A DNA stretch of 64,000 nt from Mariniflexile maritimum. Lineage in GTDB: Bacteria > Bacteroidota > Bacteroidia > Flavobacteriales > Flavobacteriaceae. Position numbers and translations under genes: made by a program. The stretch covers positions 123,050-187,049 of the forward strand of contig NZ_WRPN01000007.1 in the NCBI RefSeq assembly GCF_009746565.1, written 5' to 3'. Every line of letters starts with the position of its first letter. Position 1 is the stretch's first letter. Below, piece after piece: positions 18,006 to 28,671 of this stretch. The notes under the pieces are model-generated. The model did no database searches. It was given only the letters and a program-made list of their open reading frames with translations, and had not been told where the DNA came from.

Positions 18006-19007
18006 ATGATAAAAATCTCAGCAGCCATTACCGCTGTTGGCGCTTATGTGCCAGAATATGTATTAACCAATCAAATTCTTGAAACCATGGTTGATACAAA
18101 CGATGAATGGATAACGTCAAGAACAGGAATAAAAGAACGTCGCATTCTTAAAGACGAAGGCAAAGGTACTTCTTACCTAGCCATCAAAGCGGCACAAAAC
18201 CTTATCGATAAAAAAGGGATAGACCCCAAAACCATTGAACTTGTTATCGTTGCAACGGCAACCCCCGATATGAAGGCTGCTTCAACAGCGTCCTATACGG
18301 CATCTCAAATTGGCGCCGTAAACGCCTTTTCTTTTGATATGGATGCCGCTTGCTCCAGCTTTTTGTTCGGTATGTCCATTGCCGCCAGTTATATAGAATC
18401 GGGCAAATACAAAAACGTATTGTTAATTGGGGCCGATAAAATGTCGTCCATCATCAATTATACCGATAGGGCAACCTGCATTATTTTTGGCGATGGCGCG
18501 GGCGCCGTATTGTTTGAACCCAATGAAGAAGGCCTAGGACTACAGGATGAATATTTGCGAAGCGACGGCACAGGTAGGGAATTTTTACAGGCAACCTATG
18601 GCGGGTCTTCGTTCCCATTAACGCCCGAAGCCATGGCAATAGGCGGCCAGTACGCTTTTCAGGAAGGAAAAACGGTATTTAAAAACGCCGTGTTCAATAT
18701 GGCCGATGCAACTGTTAAAATATTGGAACGAAATAACTTAACAAAGGAAAACGTTAACTGGTTGGCAGCACACCAAGCCAACAAACGTATTATCGATGCA
18801 ACAGCACAACGTATTGAGCTGGAAGAAGAAAAAGTGATGATAAACATTCACAAATACGGTAATACCACATCGGCAACATTACCACTATTGTTGAGCGATT
18901 ATGAATCGCAACTTAAAAAAGGAGATAACATTATATTTGCCGCTTTTGGCGGCGGGTTTAATTGGGGCGCCATTTATTTGAAATGGGCCTATAATTCAAG
19001 AAACTAA
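18006..19007 (+). CDS. fabH: Beta-ketoacyl-ACP synthase III
   Basis: FabH starts fatty acid synthesis by condensing an acyl-CoA with malonyl-ACP. The Cys-His-Asn triad is visible: Cys116 in DAACSSFLFG, His256 in AAHQANKRI, and Asn286 in HKYGNTTSAT. Other family marks are NDEWITSRTGIKER near the N-terminus and the glycine-rich end FAAFGGGFNWGA. Its 333 residues are normal. It is followed after 22 bp by accB and then accC, so the committed steps of lipid synthesis are grouped here. plsX, often between rpmF and fabH elsewhere, is absent. Confidence 0.97.
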   Translation: MIKISAAITAVGAYVPEYVLTNQILETMVDTNDEWITSRTGIKERRILKDEGKGTSYLAIKAAQNLIDKKGIDPKTIELVIVATATPDMKAASTASYTASQIGAVNAFSFDMDAACSSFLFGMSIAASYIESGKYKNVLLIGADKMSSIINYTDRATCIIFGDGAGAVLFEPNEEGLGLQDEYLRSDGTGREFLQATYGGSSFPLTPEAMAIGGQYAFQEGKTVFKNAVFNMADATVKILERNNLTKENVNWLAAHQANKRIIDATAQRIELEEEKVMINIHKYGNTTSATLPLLLSDYESQLKKGDNIIFAAFGGGFNWGAIYLKWAYNSRN

Positions 19008-19029
19008 CCATTAACTAATTCGTATAATT

Positions 19030-19509
19030 ATGGATATTAAAGAAATTCAAAACTTAATTAAGTTTGTTGCCAAATCGGGAGCAAGTGAGGTTAAATTAGA
19101 AATGGGCGATATTAAAATCACCATAAAAACTGGGCCAGACCCAGAAGCAACGGCCATACAATATGCACCTGTTGCAGCTCAATTACCACAGCCCATGGCA
19201 CCCGTTGCTGAGCCAAGACCAGTAGCCGAAGCCGCAGCTCCTGCTGCACCAGTAGCCGAGACCTCAAAATACATTACCATAAAATCGCCCATCATTGGAA
19301 CGTTTTACAGGAAACCTTCACCAGACAAACCATTGTTTGTTGAGGTAGGGCAAACCATTGCAGAAGGCGATGTACTATGTATTATTGAGGCCATGAAACT
19401 TTTCAATGAAATAGAATCAGAGGTTTCAGGAAAAATAGTTAAAATTTTAGTGGACGATTCCTCACCAGTAGAATTCGACCAACCTTTATTCCTAGTCGAT
19501 CCATCGTAA
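19030..19509 (+). CDS. accB: Biotin carboxyl carrier protein of acetyl-CoA carboxylase
   Basis: This carries the carboxylated biotin between the two half-reactions of acetyl-CoA carboxylase. It has a short N-terminal helical region, an Ala/Pro-rich flexible linker (about 50-80), and the biotinyl domain with biotinylated Lys123 in IIEAMKLFNEIE. Its 159 residues are normal. It lies directly before accC. Confidence 0.97.
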   Translation: MDIKEIQNLIKFVAKSGASEVKLEMGDIKITIKTGPDPEATAIQYAPVAAQLPQPMAPVAEPRPVAEAAAPAAPVAETSKYITIKSPIIGTFYRKPSPDKPLFVEVGQTIAEGDVLCIIEAMKLFNEIESEVSGKIVKILVDDSSPVEFDQPLFLVDPS

Positions 19510-19515
19510 TATAAA

Positions 19516-19588
19516 TCCCAATTTTCAATTCCCAATTTCCAATACAATTTTTTGGAATTTGTTTTTTGAATATTGAAAATTTGAAGAA
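19516..19588. repeat. AT-rich element of CAATTTTC/CCAATTTCC words between accB and accC
   Basis: This 70-bp stretch is built from repeated words (CCAATTTTCAATTCCCAATTTCC, here 19518-19540) and their near complements (GGAATTTG, ATTGAAAATTTG), so it can fold on itself. Similar imperfect palindromic spacers occur between genes in Flavobacteriaceae. It could be a dispersed repeat or an attenuating structure inside the accBC transcript. Confidence 0.4.
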
Positions 19589-19591
19589 TTT

Positions 19592-20944
19592 ATGTTTAAA
19601 AAAATATTGATTGCCAATAGAGGCGAAATTGCGCTTCGAATTATAAGGACCTGTAAAGAAATGGGCATCAAAACCGTTGCCGTTTACTCAACAGTCGATG
19701 CTGAAAGTTTGCACGTTAAGTTTGCCGATGAAGCGGTTTGCATCGGGCCAGCTTCAAGCGCCCTGTCCTATTTAAAAATGTCGAATATCATCGCTGCTGC
19801 GGAAATTACCAATGCCGACGCGATTCACCCAGGTTACGGATTTTTATCGGAAAACGCCAAATTTTCAAAAATTTGTGAAGAGCACGGTATCAAATTTATA
19901 GGTGCTTCTCCAGAAATGATTGATCGTATGGGCGATAAGGCCAATGCGAAGGCAACCATGAAAGCTGCTGGCGTACCTTGTGTTCCGGGAAGCGACGGGG
20001 TTATCACCACATTTGAAGAATGTGAAAAAATAGCCAAAGCAACCGGTTACCCCGTGATGCTTAAAGCTTCGGCCGGTGGTGGCGGAAAAGGCATGCGTGC
20101 AGTTTGGAAACCGGAAAATTTAAAAGATGCTTGGGACTCGGCTCGTCAAGAAAGTAAAGCGGCCTTTGGGAACGACGATATGTACATGGAAAAACTTATT
20201 GAGGAACCACGCCATATCGAAATTCAGGTTGTGGGCGACTCTACCGGAAAAGCCTGCCATTTATCAGAACGCGATTGCTCAATCCAACGTCGCCATCAAA
20301 AATTGACCGAAGAAACGCCATCGCCGTTTATGACGGATGCACTTCGTAAAAAAATGGGAGAAGCTGCTGTTAAAGCTGCGGAATTCATTAAATACGAAGG
20401 TGCGGGAACCATCGAGTTTCTAGTGGATAAAAACCGTAATTTCTATTTTATGGAAATGAATACGCGTATCCAGGTGGAACACCCCATTACCGAACAAGTC
20501 ATCGATTTTGATTTGATACGCGAGCAAATTTTGGTGGCTGCTGGAGTGCCCATTTCTGGAAAAAATTACTTACCCAAGTTACATTCCATCGAGTGCCGTA
20601 TCAATGCCGAAGATCCCTTTAATGGCTTTCGCCCCTCACCAGGAACCATCACAACGTTGCATGCCCCGGGTGGTCATGGCGTGCGGTTAGATACCCATGT
20701 GTATGCAGGTTATACCATTCCGCCAAATTACGATTCCATGATCGCTAAATTAATCACTACTGCCCAAACCAGGGAAGAGGCCATAAGCAAAATGAAACGT
20801 GCATTGGACGAGTTTGTTATTGAAGGCGTGAAAACAACCATTCCATTCCATAGGCAATTAATGGAACACCCCGATTATTTAGCGGGCAATTACACCACGA
20901 AGTTTATGGAAGATTTTGTTTTAGAAAAACAAGTTGAAGAATAA
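19592..20944 (+). CDS. accC: Biotin carboxylase subunit of acetyl-CoA carboxylase
   Basis: It carboxylates the biotin on AccB with ATP and bicarbonate. The family start [20 protein letters not shown], the glycine-rich ATP loop [11 protein letters not shown], the motif [16 protein letters not shown], the metal-binding [13 protein letters not shown] and the C-terminal domain with RINAEDP are all visible. Its 450 residues are normal. It is the last gene of the group and is followed by a hairpin. Confidence 0.97.
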   Translation: MFKKILIANRGEIALRIIRTCKEMGIKTVAVYSTVDAESLHVKFADEAVCIGPASSALSYLKMSNIIAAAEITNADAIHPGYGFLSENAKFSKICEEHGIKFIGASPEMIDRMGDKANAKATMKAAGVPCVPGSDGVITTFEECEKIAKATGYPVMLKASAGGGGKGMRAVWKPENLKDAWDSARQESKAAFGNDDMYMEKLIEEPRHIEIQVVGDSTGKACHLSERDCSIQRRHQKLTEETPSPFMTDALRKKMGEAAVKAAEFIKYEGAGTIEFLVDKNRNFYFMEMNTRIQVEHPITEQVIDFDLIREQILVAAGVPISGKNYLPKLHSIECRINAEDPFNGFRPSPGTITTLHAPGGHGVRLDTHVYAGYTIPPNYDSMIAKLITTAQTREEAISKMKRALDEFVIEGVKTTIPFHRQLMEHPDYLAGNYTTKFMEDFVLEKQVEE

Positions 20945-20958
20945 ATAAAAACTAGGAG

Positions 20959-20986
20959 ACCGTCTCACATCTGAGGCGGTTTTTTT
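20959..20986 (+). terminator. Terminator after accC
   Basis: ACCGTCTCA and TGAGGCGGT (one G-T pair) with a 4-nt loop are followed by seven T. It lies 14 bp after the accC stop. Confidence 0.85.
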
Positions 20987-21014
20987 ATTCCTTTATCAAT
21001 CTAAAAATTGAAAA

Positions 21015-21929
21015 TCATCTCGTAATTGAAAGACAAATGGATTCGTTTTTTTTCAATGCTTCATCATGTTCAAAAAAAATACTTTTACCGTTTAAATTAA
21101 CTTCAATTAAATAATAATGCCCTTTAAAAAAGGATTGTGTTACAATGCCCCTTAAAGGCGAAGCATCCACTTTTTTAAGTTGATGCGGATAAGTAATTCC
21201 TATATGGTCAAGCTCATTGAATTCATCAAAAAACGAAGCAATCAATTTGTTTTTCGGATTTTTAAACAGCTCTTGAGGGGTGCCTTTGGCCATTATTTTA
21301 GTTTCATGGAGCACAATCATCTGGTCTGAAAAGGACAAAACATCCTCCTTGTCATGTGTAGATACAATGCAGGTAATGTTTTTTTCTTTTAGATACCTGA
21401 ATAAACTTCGGCGTAACGATTGTTTTCTGAAATTATCGATATGGCTAAAGGGTTCGTCCAATAAAATAACTTCGGGCCATTTGGCAATGGCCCGGGCAAT
21501 GGCAACGCGCTGTTTTTGGCCGCCACTTAGTTCTTTAACCTTTGTGTGGGCAAATGGTTGTAGTTCCACAACTTCCAAAAGTTCATTGATGCGTGCTTGT
21601 TTTTCTTCTGGATAAAAGTTAGAAAGAAAGGCTCCAATATTTTCGGATACTGTAATGAATGGCATCAAATCAAATTCCTGTGCCACATATTTCATGTAAT
21701 CTGGCCCCGTAATTAAATGGTATTTTGGGCCTAAAATTTCGTTTTCCTTCCAAAAAATATGGCCTTTGTTTAAATCGTAGGTACCGTAAAGCAATTTTAA
21801 TAACGTGCTTTTGCCAGAGCCACTTTCGCCAATAATTGAAAAATGTTCGCCTGCATTTACACAAAAATTGATAGCGTCTAAAACGGGTTGTTTTTTATAG
21901 CTGAAGGTTAGGTTTTTAACTTGAAGCAT
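21015..21929 (-). CDS. ABC transporter ATP-binding protein (orphan)
   Basis: This cytoplasmic ATPase is expected to drive an ABC importer or exporter. Walker A (GESGSGKSTLLKL), the signature LSGGQKQRVAIARA, Walker B (VILLDEPFSH) and the switch His (STHDKED) are intact. The start at 21929 gives MLQVKNLTFSYKKQ, the usual beginning. A longer frame to 21962 would start inside a palindromic repeat. A C-terminal extension of about 70 residues resembles the small regulatory domain of spermidine/iron-type ATPases. There is no permease or binding protein next to it, so the substrate cannot be inferred. Confidence 0.9.
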   Translation of the reverse strand: MLQVKNLTFSYKKQPVLDAINFCVNAGEHFSIIGESGSGKSTLLKLLYGTYDLNKGHIFWKENEILGPKYHLITGPDYMKYVAQEFDLMPFITVSENIGAFLSNFYPEEKQARINELLEVVELQPFAHTKVKELSGGQKQRVAIARAIAKWPEVILLDEPFSHIDNFRKQSLRRSLFRYLKEKNITCIVSTHDKEDVLSFSDQMIVLHETKIMAKGTPQELFKNPKNKLIASFFDEFNELDHIGITYPHQLKKVDASPLRGIVTQSFFKGHYYLIEVNLNGKSIFFEHDEALKKNESICLSITR

Positions 21930-21947
21930 AGCATGATTAAAATAAGA

Positions 21948-21974
21948 CCTCACAGATTTCAAAAACCTGTGAGG
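21948..21974 (-). repeat. Palindromic repeat, copy 1 (CCTCACAG...CTGTGAGG)
   Basis: CCTCACAGATTT and AAAACCTGTGAGG face each other with one imperfect pair. It lies between the S9 peptidase stop and the ABC ATPase start and may end the peptidase transcript. A longer and perfect version of the same palindrome is at 29752-29794. Confidence 0.7.
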
Positions 21975-22003
21975 CCTAAAAAATTAAATGTATTCGCTGT
22001 TTC

Positions 22004-24148
22004 TTATTTTTTCGGTTTAAAAGGTAAATCCTTAAATCCCATATTATAAAGTGTGAAACCAAAAATGTCGGCATATTGTGCAATGGTTTTGCTAACGGGT
22101 GTTCCTGCGCCGTGCCCTGCATCAGTTTCAATGCGAATTAATGTTGGGTTGGTCCCTGTTTGTTTACTTTGCAATGCGGCGGCAAATTTAAAACTGTGAG
22201 CTGGCACAACCCGGTCGTCATGATCGCCCGTGGTTATTAAAGTTGCGGGATACGAAATGCCCTTTTTTACGTTATGGACAGGGGAATAGCTTTTTAGATA
22301 ATTAAACATTTCTTTGGAATCCTCTGCGGTTCCATAATCGTAGGCCCAACCTGCACCGGCAGTGAACGTGTGATAACGCAACATATCCAAAACGCCTACT
22401 GCGGGAAGCGCTACTTTTGCCAGGTCTGGGCGTTGCGTCATAACCGCACCTACCAGTAACCCGCCGTTAGAACCGCCCCGAAGGGCCAAATAATTTGATG
22501 ACGTGTAGTTTTTGGCTATTAGATATTCGGCGGCAGCTATAAAATCGTTAAAAACGTTTTGCTTTTGCATTTTGGTACCTGCATCGTGCCATTTTTTGCC
22601 ATATTCGCCACCACCGCGTAAATTGGGAACTGCAAATATACCTCCTTGTTCCATCCAAACGGCGTTGGTAATGCTAAAGGTAGGGGTTAAACTAATATTG
22701 AAACCGCCATAACCATAAAGCATGGTAGGGTTTTTTCCATTGAGTTTTATTCCTTTTTTGTGGGTAATAAGCATGGGTATTTTAGTACCGTCGTTTGAGG
22801 TGTAAAAAACCTGACTGCTTATGTAGTTTTCACTATTGAAATCGATTTTTGGTTTCCAATACAACTTGGTTTCTCCCGTTTTTGGGTTAAATTCGTATAG
22901 GTTTGAAGGTGTGTTGTAATTTGTGAATGCATAATAAAGCACCGGATAGTCTTTTTTTCCGCTAAAGCCAGCGGCCGTACCCAAACCAGGAAGCGTAATT
23001 TCTTTAATGAATTGCCCCTCATAATTGTACTGTTTTACTTTAGAAATGGCATCAACCATGTAATTGGCAAAAAAATAACCACTTCCTTTAGAGGCGCTTA
23101 AAACAAATTCGGTTTCAGGAATCACGTCCACCCAATGTTCGGGGGTTGGGTTAGAAGCATCAACCGAAACGATTTTTTTGTTTGGAGCGTTTAGGTTGGT
23201 TACCAAAAACAACTGGCTACCCCTATTATCTATTATATTGGTGTCGCTATCCGCTACGTTTAAAACCGTGATAAATGGGCTGTTTTTTTGCAATAAGTCT
23301 TTAATAAACAGTTTGTTGCCCGAAGTTGAGTTACGGGGCGTAAGGATTAAATAGCGGTCATCCTCGGTAACGTTGGCGTAAATATAGCGGTGTTTTTCTG
23401 CCGAATTGCCTCCGTATATCAAAGCATCTTCTTTTTGCGAAGTACCCAATTTATGGTAATATACTTTATGTTGGTCGGTTTTTGCCGAAAGCTCGCTTCC
23501 TAGGGGTTTGTCGTAACTTGAATAATAAAATCCCTCATTTTTGTACCACGCAATTTGTGTAAATTTCACATCAATAAGCGTATCCTCAATGGTTTTTTTG
23601 GTTTCGGTATCCATCACGATAATTTTTCGCCAATCGCTGCCACCCTCTGAAATGGAATAGGCCAGTAGGCTACCGTCTTTTGAAAAAGTGAGCGCGTCCA
23701 ATGAGGTGGTGCCATCATTAGAAAAGGTGTTTGGGTCTAAAAAAACTTCAGCTTCTTTATTGTTTTGTGTTCTGTAAATAACATCTTGGTTCTGTAGGCC
23801 GTTGTTTTTTGAGAAATAGGTATAATGGCCTTCTTGATGCGGAGCGCCAATTTTTTCGTAGTTCCAGATTTTAGAAAGGCGCTCTTTAAGCGAATTGATG
23901 TACGGAATTTGACTTAAGTACTTAGCCGTGGTGCTGTTTTGCGCCTTTACCCACGCTTCGGTTTCTTTGCTGCGGTCGTCTTCAAGCCATCGGTACGGGT
24001 CGGTTACGGTTTCACCAAAATAAGTATCTGTGCTATCAACGGTTTTTGTTACAGGGTAATTCACCACTACTTTGTTTTTTTCTGAGGATTCTATTTTGCA
24101 AGCTACAAGCGCCAAGGAAGCAAAACCACCCATTAATATTCGTTTCAT
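22004..24148 (-). CDS. Prolyl oligopeptidase family serine peptidase (S9A), lipoprotein
   Basis: It is expected to cut short peptides after proline in the periplasm or at the outer membrane. A lipoprotein signal is present ([11 protein letters not shown], Cys at about 17). The seven-bladed propeller (about 80-440) is followed by the hydrolase domain with nucleophile Ser in [11 protein letters not shown] (about residue 560), Asp in [12 protein letters not shown] and His in DAGHGAG. The N-terminal [11 protein letters not shown] is the S9A signature. Its 714 residues are normal. It stands alone between hairpins. Confidence 0.95.
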   Translation of the reverse strand: MKRILMGGFASLALVACKIESSEKNKVVVNYPVTKTVDSTDTYFGETVTDPYRWLEDDRSKETEAWVKAQNSTTAKYLSQIPYINSLKERLSKIWNYEKIGAPHQEGHYTYFSKNNGLQNQDVIYRTQNNKEAEVFLDPNTFSNDGTTSLDALTFSKDGSLLAYSISEGGSDWRKIIVMDTETKKTIEDTLIDVKFTQIAWYKNEGFYYSSYDKPLGSELSAKTDQHKVYYHKLGTSQKEDALIYGGNSAEKHRYIYANVTEDDRYLILTPRNSTSGNKLFIKDLLQKNSPFITVLNVADSDTNIIDNRGSQLFLVTNLNAPNKKIVSVDASNPTPEHWVDVIPETEFVLSASKGSGYFFANYMVDAISKVKQYNYEGQFIKEITLPGLGTAAGFSGKKDYPVLYYAFTNYNTPSNLYEFNPKTGETKLYWKPKIDFNSENYISSQVFYTSNDGTKIPMLITHKKGIKLNGKNPTMLYGYGGFNISLTPTFSITNAVWMEQGGIFAVPNLRGGGEYGKKWHDAGTKMQKQNVFNDFIAAAEYLIAKNYTSSNYLALRGGSNGGLLVGAVMTQRPDLAKVALPAVGVLDMLRYHTFTAGAGWAYDYGTAEDSKEMFNYLKSYSPVHNVKKGISYPATLITTGDHDDRVVPAHSFKFAAALQSKQTGTNPTLIRIETDAGHGAGTPVSKTIAQYADIFGFTLYNMGFKDLPFKPKK

Positions 24149-24267
24149 TCGTTTAAATCTGTTTTTTATCTTCAGATGTCATGCAGCATTAATCATTACG
24201 GTTGTTATAATGAAGCTGTATAGGCTTGTTGCATGCGCTGAAAAATAGTCAATTTCCCAAAGATAAA

Positions 24268-24298
24268 AAAAAGCTTCCACATGAATTGCAGAAGCTTT
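24268..24298 (-). terminator. Terminator of asd (minus strand)
   Basis: Read on the minus strand, AAAGCTTC and GAAGCTTT enclose a 13-nt loop and are followed by a T-run (the A-run at 24265-24272). It lies 24 bp beyond the asd stop. Confidence 0.8.
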
Positions 24299-24321
24299 GA
24301 TAATAGGCTTAAATATTGAAA

Positions 24322-25311
24322 CTACACCAAGTTGTTAGCAATTAAATACTCGGCGATCTGTATGGTGTTGGTTGCGGCACCCTTACGAAGGTTATCGGCC
24401 ACAATCCACATGTTTAAGGTGTTGGGTTGCGATTCGTCCCTTCTTAAGCGGCCTACAAAAACCTCGTCTTTATCGTGTGCCAAGATAGGCATGGGGTAGG
24501 TGCTTGTTGCAGGATTATCTTGAAGAATAACACCGGGCGTTTCGCTTATTATTTTACGAACTTCGGCCAAATCAAAATCGTTTTCAAATTGTACGTTTAC
24601 CGCTTCAGAATGACCTCCAGAAGTAGGAACGCGAACCGCAGTAGCCGTTACCGAGAAGGTCTTGTCATCAAATATTTTTTGAGGCTCTCTGGCCAGTTTC
24701 ATTTCTTCTTTGGTATAGCCATTTTCTAAAAACACATCGCATTGTGGCAACACGTTTCGGCTAATGGGGTATGGATAGGCTTTTTCACCCTCTATACCTG
24801 CAATTTCATTTTCCAATTGTTTTACGGCCTTAACGCCCGTGCCCGAAACCGACTGGTAGGTTGAGACAACCACTCGTTTCATTTTGTATTTTTTATGGAG
24901 TCCAGATAAAGCCAATACCATTTGAATGGTCGAGCAGTTTGGGTTGGCAATAATCTTATCGTTTTTTGTTAAGATGTTGGCATTTATTTCAGGAACTACT
25001 AACTTTTTGGTAGGGTCCATGCGCCATGCGGAAGAATTATCAACTACGGTGGTACCTACCTCGGCAAATTTAGGGGCCCATTCCAATGACGTGTCGCCAC
25101 CCGCTGAAAATATGGCAATTTGTGGCTTAGCGGCTACGGCTTCAGCTAAACCAATAACGGTATATGCTTTGTTCTTGTAGTTTATTATCTTTCCAACCGA
25201 ACGTTCGGATGCTACTAATAACAATTCGGTTACAGGGAAGTTGCGTTCTTCCAATACTTTTAGCATGACTTCGCCTACCATACCGGTGGCGCCTACAACA
25301 GCTACTTTCAT
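24322..25311 (-). CDS. asd: Aspartate-semialdehyde dehydrogenase
   Basis: Asd reduces aspartyl phosphate to aspartate semialdehyde, the branch point to lysine/diaminopimelate, threonine and methionine. The nucleotide-binding start MKVAVVGATGMVGEVML, the catalytic Cys126 in NPNCSTIQMV, and the later motifs SVSGTGVKAVKQLENE and VPTSGGHSEAV are seen. Its 329 residues are normal. It is a single gene with its own terminator. Confidence 0.97.
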   Translation of the reverse strand: MKVAVVGATGMVGEVMLKVLEERNFPVTELLLVASERSVGKIINYKNKAYTVIGLAEAVAAKPQIAIFSAGGDTSLEWAPKFAEVGTTVVDNSSAWRMDPTKKLVVPEINANILTKNDKIIANPNCSTIQMVLALSGLHKKYKMKRVVVSTYQSVSGTGVKAVKQLENEIAGIEGEKAYPYPISRNVLPQCDVFLENGYTKEEMKLAREPQKIFDDKTFSVTATAVRVPTSGGHSEAVNVQFENDFDLAEVRKIISETPGVILQDNPATSTYPMPILAHDKDEVFVGRLRRDESQPNTLNMWIVADNLRKGAATNTIQIAEYLIANNLV

Positions 25312-25375
25312 TTTATTTATGAGTTTAAAAAATTACAGCGCAAAACTACTTATTAATTCTTTTTTTAAGCGAAAA

Positions 25376-25409
25376 AAAAGCCTTTGTTTTCGGTAAACAA
25401 AGGCTTTTT
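25376..25409 (-). terminator. Terminator of mscL (minus strand)
   Basis: AAAAGCCTTTGTTT and AAACAAAGGCTTTT form a long stem with a 5-nt loop, with a T-run on the minus-strand side. It lies 39 bp after the mscL stop. Confidence 0.85.
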
Positions 25410-25447
25410 AACAACAAATAACACATTGTTATTTATTTAACAATTTG

Positions 25448-25849
25448 TTATTTTTTAAGCAAATCTCTAATTTGTGTCAATAACTCTTCTTGGGTTGGGC
25501 CCGCTGGTGCTGCTGGTGCTGGCTCTTCTTTTTTCTTCATTTTGTTAATGCCTTTTATAAGCATGAACATCACGAATGCCACAATGATAAAATCGATCAA
25601 ACTGGTTATAAAACTTCCGTAAAGTACAGCAATTTCACCGGTTACTTCACCCGCATCGTTCACTACTCCGGGATTAATAACGTACTTTAGTTCATTGAAA
25701 TCGGATTGGAAAATCAATCCTACCAATGGCGATATAATGCCAGCGGTAAATGAGGTAACCACTTTGTTAAAGGCAGCACCCATAACAAAAGCAACCGCAA
25801 TGTCAACAAGGTTGCCCTTCATTGCAAACTCTTTAAATTCTTTTAGCAT
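25448..25849 (-). CDS. mscL: Large-conductance mechanosensitive channel
   Basis: MscL opens under membrane stretch to release solutes on osmotic downshock. The N-terminus LKEFKEFAMKGNLVDIAVAFVMGAAFNKVV is the conserved first helix region (residues 2-31). The second membrane helix (FITSLIDFIIVAFVMFMLIKGINKMKKK) and the cytoplasmic helix at the end (EELLTQIRDLLKK) follow. Its 133 residues are normal. Confidence 0.97.
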   Translation of the reverse strand: MLKEFKEFAMKGNLVDIAVAFVMGAAFNKVVTSFTAGIISPLVGLIFQSDFNELKYVINPGVVNDAGEVTGEIAVLYGSFITSLIDFIIVAFVMFMLIKGINKMKKKEEPAPAAPAGPTQEELLTQIRDLLKK

Positions 25850-25911
25850 ACTATTTGGTTTTTATGGTTAAATTAATAAGACACTAATATAATAAAAAAG
25901 TCACAGAATTT

Positions 25912-27021
25912 TTATGTACGAACAAAAATACGTTTTACCCGCTGGGAGATGCTTGTAATAAGCTCGTAAGATATGGTATTGGCGGTTTCGGCAAGCGTTT
26001 CCGCGGTATTTTTTGGACCAAATAAAATAACCTCATCACCTTCGTTGCAATCAATGTTGGTAACGTTAACCATAATCATATCCATACAAACATTTCCTAA
26101 AATAGGGGCTTTTTGGTTATTGATGGTTACATAGCCTTTGCCTTTGCCGTATTGCCTTCCAATACCGTCGGCATGTCCTATGGGAAGTGTGGCCGATTTT
26201 AGTGTTTCATGGGTTATGTGGGCACGGTTGTAACCAATGGATTCGCCTTTATTGATGGTATGGATTTGCGAAATAATGGTTTTTAGGGTACCAATGGGCG
26301 TGAAGTTTTTGTTTTCTTTTTCTGAATTTCCAAAACCGTACAAGCCAATACCGCTTCGTACCATATCAAAATGCGCTTCGGGATAATTTAGGATACCTGA
26401 TGTGTTACAGATATGAAGCATGGGTTTATAGCCCAACTTTTCGGTTACATTTTTAGCAATAGTTTTGAATTTTTCTATTTGGTTTAGTGTGAATTCTTTT
26501 TCGTTCAAATCTTCACTGGCGGCCAAATGTGAAAAAATGGATTTTATTTTGATGGCGGTTGTTTCCTTCAACCTTTCTGCAATTAAATCCATCTCATTTT
26601 TTGAAAAGCCCAAACGGTTTAAGCCCGTATTGAACTTGATATGAACAGGATAGTGGACTTGGTTTTCCGCGGAAGCGACCGTTATAAACTCATTCAATAT
26701 TTTTGGGTTGTACAAACTGGGCTCCAAACAATGTTCAATCAACGTTTTGAAATTGATGGCTTGCGGATGCAGTACCAAAATGGGTTTGGTAATACCTGCT
26801 TTTCTAAGCGCTACCCCTTCACTCACAAAGGCTACGGCAAAATAATCGACGTTTTGGTTTTGCAAAAAATGGGCAATTTCGCAGGCATCACTACCGTAGG
26901 CAAATGCCTTTACAACGGCCATAAATTTGGTATTGGTGTTTAATTTTGATTTTAAATAGCCAAAATTATTTTTTAGGGCATTTAAGTTTATTTCAAGTAC
27001 GGTTTCTTGTGCTTTAGGCAT
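25912..27021 (-). CDS. alr: Alanine racemase
   Basis: This PLP enzyme makes D-alanine for the cell wall. The cofactor lysine is Lys38 in [11 protein letters not shown], and the second catalytic region ([10 protein letters not shown]) and [13 protein letters not shown] near the C-terminal domain are present. Its 369 residues are normal. Its start overlaps the end of the thymidine kinase gene by 8 bp, so the two are translationally coupled. Confidence 0.96.
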   Translation of the reverse strand: MPKAQETVLEINLNALKNNFGYLKSKLNTNTKFMAVVKAFAYGSDACEIAHFLQNQNVDYFAVAFVSEGVALRKAGITKPILVLHPQAINFKTLIEHCLEPSLYNPKILNEFITVASAENQVHYPVHIKFNTGLNRLGFSKNEMDLIAERLKETTAIKIKSIFSHLAASEDLNEKEFTLNQIEKFKTIAKNVTEKLGYKPMLHICNTSGILNYPEAHFDMVRSGIGLYGFGNSEKENKNFTPIGTLKTIISQIHTINKGESIGYNRAHITHETLKSATLPIGHADGIGRQYGKGKGYVTINNQKAPILGNVCMDMIMVNVTNIDCNEGDEVILFGPKNTAETLAETANTISYELITSISQRVKRIFVRT

Positions 27022-27661
27022 TGGGTGCTTGCGTTTTGGGGTTTATTTCTTCGGCCTCGTTCACTTTCATGTTTCTAACTTTATCGCGGGTCATGGCCTT
27101 GTAATAAGCGGCCCTACTTAGTGGTTCGTATTCATCTACTTCGCCCAACAATACCAAGTTGTCGTTTTGGGCTTTTCGGTAGCTGTATTGCGCCAAATTG
27201 CCGGTGCGCGTGCAAACGGCGTGTACTTTGGTAACATATTCGGCGGTTGCCATTAAACTGGGCATGGGGCCAAAGGGGTTGCCTTTAAAATCCATATCCA
27301 AACCGGCAACAATAACGCGTACACCTTTGTTTGCCAAATCGTTGCATACGCGTACAATTTCGTCATCAAAAAATTGGGCTTCGTCAATGCCAACCACATC
27401 GCAGCCGTCTGCCAAAATAGGAATGTTTGCCGCGGCGGGCACCGGTGTAGAGCGTATTTGATTGGCATCGTGCGACACCACCATATCTTCATGGTAGCGC
27501 GTATCGATGGCAGGTTTAAAAATCTCAACCTTTTGCCTTGCAAACTGCGCACGTTTGAGCCTTCGGATGAGTTCTTCGGTTTTTCCTGAAAACATGGAGC
27601 CACAGATAACTTCAATCCAACCAAATTGTTCTTTATGATTTACGGTATTTTCAAGAAACAT
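27014..27661 (-). CDS. tdk: Thymidine kinase
   Basis: It salvages thymidine to dTMP. The P-loop ([15 protein letters not shown]), the base-binding segment ([11 protein letters not shown]) and the lid motif ([20 protein letters not shown]) are characteristic of the type II enzyme. The zinc site looks incomplete: one cysteine is seen in HAVCTRTGN and the usual second CxxC pair is not. Its 215 residues are normal. It is upstream of and overlaps alr. Confidence 0.95.
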   Translation of the reverse strand: MFLENTVNHKEQFGWIEVICGSMFSGKTEELIRRLKRAQFARQKVEIFKPAIDTRYHEDMVVSHDANQIRSTPVPAAANIPILADGCDVVGIDEAQFFDDEIVRVCNDLANKGVRVIVAGLDMDFKGNPFGPMPSLMATAEYVTKVHAVCTRTGNLAQYSYRKAQNDNLVLLGEVDEYEPLSRAAYYKAMTRDKVRNMKVNEAEEINPKTQAPNA

Positions 27662-27768
27662 TTTGTAATTTTAACACTAAAATAAAACGAACATTCGTTT
27701 GTGTATAGGTGGCGTAAATTTATTAAAAATTAAAAGCCTAAACAGCATTAATTAAAAAAATTATAATA

Positions 27769-28509
27769 ATGAAGAAGAAGTTAGAATCGGAATTAATTAG
27801 TATTGCCCATAGAATTCTTAAACTAAAAGGAAAAGAAGATGTTATAAAAATGCATGCCGAAGTTGCCGTACTATTTGAAAAACTATCGGTATTGAAATTT
27901 GCCAACGAGAATTTTGAAGGCGACCTGCCCACCATAGGCAGCGATTCGTCCTTTTTTGGCATGTTGGACGATGCATTTAACAATAAAATTAGCGACACCA
28001 TTGAAGTTGAAGATAAAATTTTTATCAATCTTGATGAAGTTGAAGACGATGCCATTATGGAACAAGGCATTACAACCATTAAGGATATGGTGAAGCACAT
28101 GCCAAACGAACCCGAAGAAATTGACGTGATTTTAGAACAGGCCAGCACTAAAAACGTGTCGCACAAAAACGACTTCGACGATTTATTGGCCGGTTTTCAT
28201 AGCATGCCCATTTTTGAGCCTGTTACCAAATCACAAAACGGAAATTCAAACGAAAAAAAATCGTTGAACGATACCTTAAAAACCCATAAACTAAACATTG
28301 GGCTAAACGATAAACTAGCCTTTATAAAACATTTATTTGAAGGGAAAAGCGAAGATTACGAACGTGTTATCTCGCAACTCAATACCTTCGATTCGTTTGA
28401 AAATGCGAAACAGTTTATATTGGAAATTGTAAAACCCGATTACAACAACTGGTTACATCAAGAAGAAACCGAGGCACGTTTTCTTCAACTTATTGAAAAT
28501 CGATTTTAA
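27769..28509 (+). CDS. Conserved hypothetical protein, 246 residues
   Basis: I do not recognise a named family. The protein is soluble and acidic, without signal or membrane segments. It begins with a helical, coiled-coil-like stretch (KLESELISIAHRILKLKGKED), has an acidic middle (about 70-130, rich in D and E) and ends in a second helical part (LNIGLNDKLAFIKHLFEGKSEDYERVI). That C-terminal part, with NDKLAFIKHLF and a tail of WLHQEETEARFLQLIENRF, looks like a compact domain. It is divergent from tdk and 162 bp upstream of rsmI. Confidence 0.8.
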   Translation: MKKKLESELISIAHRILKLKGKEDVIKMHAEVAVLFEKLSVLKFANENFEGDLPTIGSDSSFFGMLDDAFNNKISDTIEVEDKIFINLDEVEDDAIMEQGITTIKDMVKHMPNEPEEIDVILEQASTKNVSHKNDFDDLLAGFHSMPIFEPVTKSQNGNSNEKKSLNDTLKTHKLNIGLNDKLAFIKHLFEGKSEDYERVISQLNTFDSFENAKQFILEIVKPDYNNWLHQEETEARFLQLIENRF

Positions 28510-28671
28510 GGATTTTTTCAATGTTGACTGTACAAACAACAACAAATACTTTCTTAAGTAACTGATAAACAGCATTTTTTAAATTTCCATTTGGGTTTTA
28601 AAACCTAGGCCAAAAAATCTAATTTATATTTTTAAAAAACACCTTAAAAAAAAACCAACACCCCAATCCCT

